Shown here: positions 57,588 through 64,000 of the stretch, piece by piece
Layout: each line of letters starts with the position of its first letter
Numbering within the stretch: the first letter of the stretch is position 1
Source: Amia ocellicauda
Lineage: Eukaryota > Chordata > Actinopteri > Amiiformes > Amiidae
Length of the DNA: 64,000 nucleotides
Assembly: GCF_036373705.1 (NCBI RefSeq)
Contig: NC_089851.1
Coordinates: 913,501-977,500, forward strand
Direction of reading: 5' to 3'
The notes under the pieces: generated by a model
Told to the model about the DNA's origin: nothing
The model's input: the letters and a program-made list of their open reading frames with translations, nothing else
The model's database searches: none
Program-made: the position numbers and the translations under genes

Positions 57588-58802
57588 GGTACCATTTTAC
57601 AGTGCGCCTACTCTTTCTTCATTTAATTGGAGTTAATTTGTTGCGGGGAATCTTGGGGTATTAAACAACTAAATAACAATTAAAACAAAGTATTGAAACT
57701 AAAGGTTTCAAACTAAAGTGAAACACCGGATTTGAGGCCCAGCTAGGGGTTGCGCATGCTCCCAGCACCCCTCCCTGAAATGATCCTAACAATCCCTACG
57801 GCCATAGCCCCTAAATGAGCAATCGGCGGCAGCAGAGGTGGGGGAGTCCATCAATGTCCCCAGTCCACACAACTAGCTGGGTCTGCAGGTCGCTCTGGCC
57901 ACTGGACCCCTCCCCTCCACACAGCCGACCCCGGGTAAGAGAGAGACCCAAAGGGGGCTCAGGACAGGACACACGCCGCGACCAGGTAGCTTGTCCGCAC
58001 ACTCGCACACCGGGCTGTGTGACTCCCACGTCTTGGTGTCACCCCTGTACCGTGGCCCTCTCCCCCTGCTGCCCAGGGCTGCCAAGCGCAGCGCCGGAGC
58101 ATGATGGTCCGCAGACAGGAACGCCTTCCCTGGCCGTCGTGGGGGTGGATATGGGGCATCCAGGGCGCAGCAGTGGCTATGGGTCGGTGGAGTGCCAGTC
58201 AATGCTTTAATACCAAAATAAATCCTTATCTGTGGATGGTACCTCCAAGCCCGTCTTGCCGCCACAGCGTCCTGCTCTCTCGCCCTGCGCGCCTCCCGGG
58301 CGAAGGCCGGCTCTGTGCACCCGGAGGTCAGCAGGACACGGGCAGGGCAGCTGTCGGGGCTGCAGGGCGGGCGCTGGTGCCACCAGGAACTAAGGAAACT
58401 CCAGCAGGTAATACAAACACAAGTTCCTCCACAAGTGAGGAAACAAAGTATGCATACAGCAAATAAAGTGAGCAGTCCAATATATACAAATAAGTGAATG
58501 CGTAATAAACCAATCAGTGTAAATAAGAGAACCATAGATAAAGAGAACAAGAGTGATATGTTATATAGTTGCTCTTATATTTGGCAGTAAAAATCCATTG
58601 TTTTGGTCTTGGTTGAGCTTGTGTGTAAAAGAAGTTCAAGCATTTTAAATCTGTGTTAACTGTATGCATTTTGTATCAAAGCAACAAGAAATGTGTTAAT
58701 TGTATAGCCTACACAGACGGATGTTCTGCTAACTGTGTTAAGAGTTTAGGAAAATTATTAAAAGTACTGAAAAAATTGTCATAGCAATCATACAAAACTG
58801 TA
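57588..58802. other. No gene recognised; GC-rich island
   Basis: 57810-58400 is GC-rich and open in several frames on both strands, which reflects composition. I see no domain or conserved motif. The rest is A/T-rich. Confidence 0.4.
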
Positions 58803-58876
58803 ATGGACACCAAATGAGCACGATGGGTCGAATGGCCTCCTCTCGATTGGACACTGTCTTATGTTCTTATGTTCTA
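58803..58876 (+). mobile_element. CR1 3' tail, short
   Basis: 'atggacaccaaatgagcacg' to 'tcctctcgattggacactg' and a ttatgttcttatgttct tail. Only the last 70 bases of the element. Confidence 0.85.
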
Positions 58877-58879
58877 AAT

Positions 58880-60110
58880 AAGCCAATTTAGATATATGAA
58901 ATCTATAAGGATCCCACATTTCTACCACATGTTAGAAACATAGTTCCATACGAGTCCAGATAAGGTTTTGTTGCTGTATGTTCAAAGTACAGAGCGGGAC
59001 CCCTCATCTTTTCAAATGGTATGTATCACACGTGTCCCATGTTCGCTCTCTCTGCCTTGAAAAGCAGTGATTGAGTTACATCAATCAAGCCTCAAAAGTC
59101 ACTTTGCCGTGGCGCTGTGCGTAGCGTCTTGTGTGTGAATGTGCTGGCGTGTCGCACTGCGCTGGCACAGTGCTCGGGCTGCTCAGTGCTCCTGTGCGAG
59201 GAACGCTGTGCACTTTCCACAGAGGCAGCCCTTCCTGCAGCGCCAGCCCGTGGCATAGGCGGAATAGGCAAATGCTAGGAGTGCCATCCATCCATAGGGG
59301 CGCCCAAATGAGTTACTTTTACTATTTTTTACTAATACTATTAAATCGAAATATTAAAAAAAGCGAAAGCCCCCACAACAACATAACTACAGAGCTCATT
59401 AGGCCATATTTTCTGTGTTGCCTGCAGCGTCACCCCGTTCCTGTGCATAAATCCCCCCCCGCTCTCATAGTTAGACTGACCTGATTGTGGGGGGGGAGTT
59501 CAGTTATCTGAAGCAGTGAGTGACACTGAACTGAACTCGAAACTTGGCACTGTCAAAACGAGCAAAGTCCTCTGGTGCGCAGGGAAGAAAAAGAGAAGAG
59601 GAGGAAAAACGGGATAAGGACAGAGGTGATATGATGTGATGTGGTGAATTAATAGTTTATCTAATTGCATAGTTGCTGTTGGAGCAATGTTACTACTCAA
59701 CAGCTTACTTTGAACGATACTAGTAACGTTCACTCATTTAAAGAGCTAGCTAGAGTCAATGTCAGATACTTGGTCAGGGCCGGCCCTGCCTTCCTGTCAT
59801 GGCTGTGACCTGATAGATCGTTGGTTCCCCACTCTGGGCTGGAAGTACCTCTGGATCTTCTGCGTTGTGTTCTAGCTGAGCTCCCTGGTGCCTACAGCCA
59901 TCGCGGGTTGACCAATTCCAGCTGCCCAACCACTGAAGAGAATGATCCTGTAACTGTAGCTCAGCACAGCGTTCCACAGGAGCTTAGCCATTTCGAACGC
60001 AGTTAGATGAGAAACCAGGAGGCACAGGAATGCCCTCCAAGACTAGGGTTGAGAACCACTGGCATAGATCACAGAATTACTCAAAATGAATAGATTTAAT
60101 TTCTTTGTCT
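58880..60110. other. Upstream flank of the GIMAP gene; no gene recognised
   Basis: It contains a likely dispersed repeat near 59775-60060 ('gtcagggccggccctgcc' to 'gactagggttgagaaccact'). Upstream exons of the GIMAP gene must lie here or further left, but I cannot place them. Confidence 0.4.
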
Positions 60111-60114
60111 ACAG

Positions 60115-61271
60115 GGAGGGCAGGTCCAGCTTTGGCAGAAGGACATGTTTCCTTGCCGGAACCCCCACTATCTGTCCCAGAGCAGCTGAGGATTGTGTTG
60201 GTGGGGAAGACTGGAGTGGGGAAGAGCGCCACTGGAAACACCATCCTGGGCAGCAAGCGGTTCAAATCCAAGGCTCAGTTTACTTCAGTGACACAATTAT
60301 GTGAGAAGATAAAGGCTGAGGTCAGAGGGAGACAGATGGCGGTGGTCGATACCCCGGGGCTGTTTGACACATCTCTTACTCCTGAAGAAGTCATGTTGGA
60401 GATTGCAGGATGTGTTGCCCGGTCTTCCCCAGGACCCCACGCCTTTCTCCTGGTGCTGCAGCTCGGGCGATTCACACAAGAGGAGAGAGAAGCAGTGAGG
60501 ATCATCCAGACCGTTTTCGGTGAGAATGCTGCAAGGCACACCATCGTGCTCTTCACCCATGCAGACGACCTGGAAGACGAGACAGTTGATGGTTTATTGA
60601 ACACAGACCAGGCCGTCCGTGAGCTGATTGAGAAGTGTGGCAGCAGGTACCTGGCTTTCAACAATAGGAGCCCGGGGGATCGCAGTCAAGTGGAGAGGCT
60701 GCTGGGAATGATTGACCGCATGGTGGCCGAGAACGGCGGCTCCCACTACACCAATGACACGTTCCAGACAGTAGAAGAGGAGATTAAGAAAAAGCAAGAG
60801 GAGGTCATGGAGAAGAACAAAGTGGAAATGCTGAAGGAGCAAGAGGCACTGAAGGCACAGTACGAGAGAAAGCTGCAGCAGGTCAGAGAGAGCATGCTGG
60901 GTGAGAGGACCTCCGCAGGGCAGGAGATGCTCAGGAGGGAACCCGAAGAAAAACTCAACAGGGATCTGGAGGAAGTTCTCCGGAATTACAGGGAGAAGGC
61001 GAGAGATGAAGTAGAGAAATCCACAGAGATCAAGAAGATTGTTCTGGTGGCAGTAGCTTTAGGGATAATGGCTTCAGGATCATCTTTACTGGCTGCAGGG
61101 GTTGCCTGGTCTTCAGCCACTCAAGCTGCTGCAGCAGCAGAAATAGGGGTGGTGGCTACACTCATTTCTTGTGCATCAGCAATAGTGGTTGAAGCACCAA
61201 AAGTGGCAGCTGCTGCCATCGCACTATCCAAAACATTGTCAACCATCCAGTCGAGCTGCACCATCCAGTGA
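60115..61271 (+). CDS. GIMAP-family (AIG1) GTPase, main exon
   Basis: Entered at the acceptor TTGTCTACAG|GG (60115); the start codon lies in an exon not found. AIG1 GTPase domain: LRIVLVGKTGVGKSATGNTI (P-loop, G1), FTSVTQLCE (G2 region), VVDTPGLFDT (G3), AFLLVLQLGRFTQEEREAV (GIMAP conserved box), TIVLFTHADDLE (G4), RYLAFNNRS (G5). A coiled coil follows at about residues 225-310 (EEEIKKKQEEVMEKNK...). The last 60-70 residues are hydrophobic (IVLVAVALGIMASG and LLAAGVAWSS), likely a membrane anchor. Stop TGA at 61269. About 385 residues in this exon, all GTPase motifs intact, no frame damage, so probably functional. GIMAPs act in lymphocyte survival and on intracellular membranes in vertebrates. 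Confidence 0.92.
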
Positions 61272-61892
61272 CGGGCATCCTCTTGAGCAGTGGAAAGAAC
61301 CGCACATGTGACAAAGGGAAGAAATATCCGAATGCACTGCTGCTGTCCTCATTTAATTATATAGTCACTCTTCCTGCATTAAGCAGTGCCAGCCATTAAT
61401 GCTCATTGTTTATTAGAGCCTCAGTATAAACCTCGGACAGCAGAAACTCGTCTTATTTGCTTTTGCCTGTACCTGCACTATTGCACAGTTGAGAGCGTAA
61501 TGCTGTTTTCCAAAGTCCCCACACACAGTTTTAGTTTTATTATTTGTTTTGGAAGCTGAGGGGATAGTTAAATGTTGATGATTTTCTCGGAGGCGTCCAG
61601 CAGGTGCGAGGCACGGGGCTCTGGATCGACCGTGCGACAGACTCTCGCCACCCGCTGGCTCCGGACTTGACACCACGTGTTTGACCTCCACCTTATTCCT
61701 ACAAACAAAAGGTCTTTCTGATGTGCATGTCAAATCATAGGTTTTAGTTATGCTTGCCTGGAGGGGGGGCGGCTTTCAGATCTGGGCTTTTAACTATGGA
61801 CCCCCAGAGGTCATTCGTATCCTTCTGTGGGGGGTTATATCTGTTTTCACCTTTTTTTGTGTTTTGTTCTAATGTATGAAAGCACTATACTA

Positions 61893-61898
61893 AATAAA
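61893..61898 (+). terminator. Poly(A) signal of the GIMAP gene
   Basis: AATAAA about 620 bases beyond the stop, in TACTAAATAAAAAAATAAC. Confidence 0.6.
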
Positions 61899-62488
61899 AA
61901 AATAACTGATCCTTCATAACTGTGTTTCTTTCATAAATGACTATCCCTGACAGCTGTTGATCAGCTGCTACAAAAAAGAAAGTAATGATACTACTAATAA
62001 TAACAAGAACAACAGAAGCTGTGTCTGCACAGGGGTGTGTAATCCCAGGCCAGTCTCTCATGTCCACTCCTGTCAGGCTTGGCAGCAGGTGGGTCATCAA
62101 TACTATAACAGTAGTATTACTAAATATAAAGGTATTAATAGGCACAGTCGTATTAACCCCAGTGTTGGCTTTGACCGTGTCAAGCCGGAGCCGTGGACAG
62201 ACATGGAACCACCTTTGTTATTAACGATAAAACATTATGTTGCTTATTTTTCTACAAATGGTATATTTTGTATTATTTTGGTTAAATGGGGTGCGTTGTG
62301 CAGGGTTGACCCCCTGGTCAAAGAGTGAGATTAAAATTTCTCACATGAAACTGGTTTGGGCATATTTGGAAGTGCGGGCTGGAACGAAACAAGATGACAC
62401 AAAAATCCCAGACATTTCCTTTCTTTTCTTATTGGTCTTGAACAACCTGTTGTGTTTCTCCGTGTAATTGTGATGAGATACAGCGGTA
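61899..62488. other. Intergenic, no gene recognised
   Basis: No supported features. Confidence 0.4.
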
Positions 62489-62771
62489 CAGTGAGGGAAA
62501 AAAGTATTTGATCCCCTGCTGATTTTGTACGTTTGCCCACTAACAAAGAAATGATCAGTCTATAATTTTAATGGTAGGTGTATTTTAACAGCGAGAGACA
62601 GAATAACAACAAAAAAATCCAGAAAAACGTATTTCAAAAAAGTTATAAATTGATTTGCATGTTAATGAGGGAAATAAGTATTTGATCCCCTATCAATCAG
62701 CAAGATTTTTGGCTCCCAGGTGTCTTTTATACAGGTAACGAGCTGAGATTAGGAGCACTCTCTTAAAGGGA
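62489..62771 (+). mobile_element. Single arm of the fourth Tc1 family
   Basis: It starts CAGTGAGGGAAAAAAGTATTTGATC after TA and runs through 'ctcccaggtgtcttttatac' to 'ggagcactctcttaaaggga', then stops. This gives the uninterrupted sequence of the region where the LTR element entered the copy at 48095. Confidence 0.88.
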
Positions 62772-62907
62772 GCATCGACACAAGGGCTCTAGTATCCATC
62801 CATAGAGGCATTCATAAACAAACAAAAATGTTAATTTACTGAAGAATGCATTTCAAATGAAAGGATTACATATTATATACTTAGGGTTCCATTTTTGTTA
62901 GGATATA

Positions 62908-63835
62908 CAATACCGGTCAAAAGTTTTAGAACACCTCAATTTTTCCAGTTTTTATTGAAATGTACACAGTTTCATGTCTCAGTGTTCTCTGAAATTAAAG
63001 CATAGAAAAAATAAACAATTGGAGATAAAAAAAAATCATGGTATCATTTTGTTTAACAAAATTTAACCCCTTAAGCTGACAAACAACCTCTGGTACCCTT
63101 GAAAGGGCGCCAAATTCATGTGCTTCTCTTTAATGTGTTCTCTACACTGTTGTGTTATTGTTGAGACTCTCAGCTTTCTAATGAAGTGAAACATTCTCTG
63201 ATGTGAAAAATGGGGGGGGGGTGGGGGACACTTGGTCTGAGTAGGAATACAAAATCTCAGAAACTATTGACAATTATGACACATTCTGGAACCAGACAGT
63301 CTACTGATCAAAACAAGACCATCCACGTTTTGGTAGAAGCAACACACACCCGTAGAGAGCTCAACATGTCAGGATGGAAAACTTTTTACAGTGAACTAAT
63401 ACACAGCGATTTTACATAATTGGATCTGAACTTCTCTGTATTTGATAGAACATCAAATAATGTACACTGGATTAATCGTTAGGTTGTTCTGAACAAAACA
63501 AGCCCATTTGCAAAGAAATCCGATCGAAACTGAGTGATCTGTGAACGTTGAATGAGACCCCCCATGGTGCAGACTGTGCGTTTCCCTCCTGGACTCTGAA
63601 TGATGGTGGGTGACACGGACACTGTGAATTGGATGTGTTTGAAAATGCTTCAGAGGGTGTAGTAACTCAGCATATAACTCTGAAATGTACATTCTTTTTC
63701 AGTTTTTGGTAACCTAAACTTATGTTTTTAACCTCTAGCAGTTCACCGCTTACTTTTGTACCATTTCAGGTTATTCACTGGACTTTTCAATAAAAGCTGA
63801 AAATGGGGCTATTCTAAAAATGTTGACCGGTAGTG
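62908..63835. mobile_element. Nonautonomous Tc1-type element, 928 bp
   Basis: The left end CAATACCGGTCAAAAGTTTTAGAAC and the inverted right end 'ttctaaaaatgttgaccggt' plus 'agtg' are flanked by TA (62906-62907; 63836-63837). No transposase is readable inside. Confidence 0.8.
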
Positions 63836-64000
63836 TATATTTTTATCAAATGGTGGATATTCTTTGTTCAGGTTATTATCTAGGTCCTGTGATAGAGATT
63901 ATTTTTATTTTTTCAGTTTTATTTTGTGTACATTTCAGATTCGATTGGTTGGGCTAATTTAATAATTGCTAAAACAACTCAGTTGAAAGCTGACCCTGGA

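Noticed and set aside
57873-58550. 225-residue open frame on the minus strand
   Set aside because: GC-rich composition opens several frames on both strands here; no domain, no conserved motif and no splice support.

Overview
The window is vertebrate genomic DNA and most likely comes from a ray-finned fish. The signs are spliced genes with GT/AG introns, several families of Tc1-like DNA transposons typical of fish, CR1-like and L2 LINEs, a GIMAP-family GTPase and compact secreted C-type lectins of the ladderlectin type. I cannot name the species. Most of the 64 kb is transposon-derived. The host genes are secreted C-type lectins (three, one cut by the window edge), one GIMAP GTPase, and some fragments and pseudogenes. 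Layout: 1-3.7 kb holds the 5' half of lectin gene 1 on the minus strand, continuing off the left edge. 5.9-11.1 kb is a nested stack of DNA transposons with a CR1 LINE inside. 12.25-20.7 kb is lectin gene 2, minus strand and complete. 21-29.2 kb is mostly LINE remnants, including two halves of a CR1 element in opposite orientation. 30 kb has a broken sesquipedalian (PHETA) copy. 33.0-38.0 kb is lectin gene 3, plus strand and complete. 38-53 kb is a transposon field: L2, Tc1, a Harbinger pseudogene, and a Tc1 element split by a truncated LTR element. 53.5-57.6 kb is a multi-exon gene of unknown function bracketed by inverted repeats. 60.1-61.3 kb is the GIMAP gene. 62.5-63.8 kb holds transposon ends. 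The most striking feature is in lectin genes 1 and 2. The signal-peptide exon and the lectin domain are separated by an array of tiny exons of 15, 21 or 45 nt. Each has its own acceptor and donor, and each is phase 1 on both sides. Read in phase with the signal exon and the lectin domain, they encode a histidine-rich neck of short units such as GHGHA, GDAHP, EHAHT and AHGHD, plus one 15-residue Gly-His exon. In gene 2 twelve such exons would give 72 residues, 23 of them His. Because every unit is frame-neutral, any subset can be skipped. The array shows tandem duplication, one unequal-crossover hybrid and several decayed units. Gene 3 is an inverted paralogue with the same leader and the same calcium-site motifs (EPN, WND), but I see no neck array in it. 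All three lectins look like secreted, calcium-dependent, mannose-type sugar binders, probably innate-immune, and the GIMAP gene fits the same immune theme.
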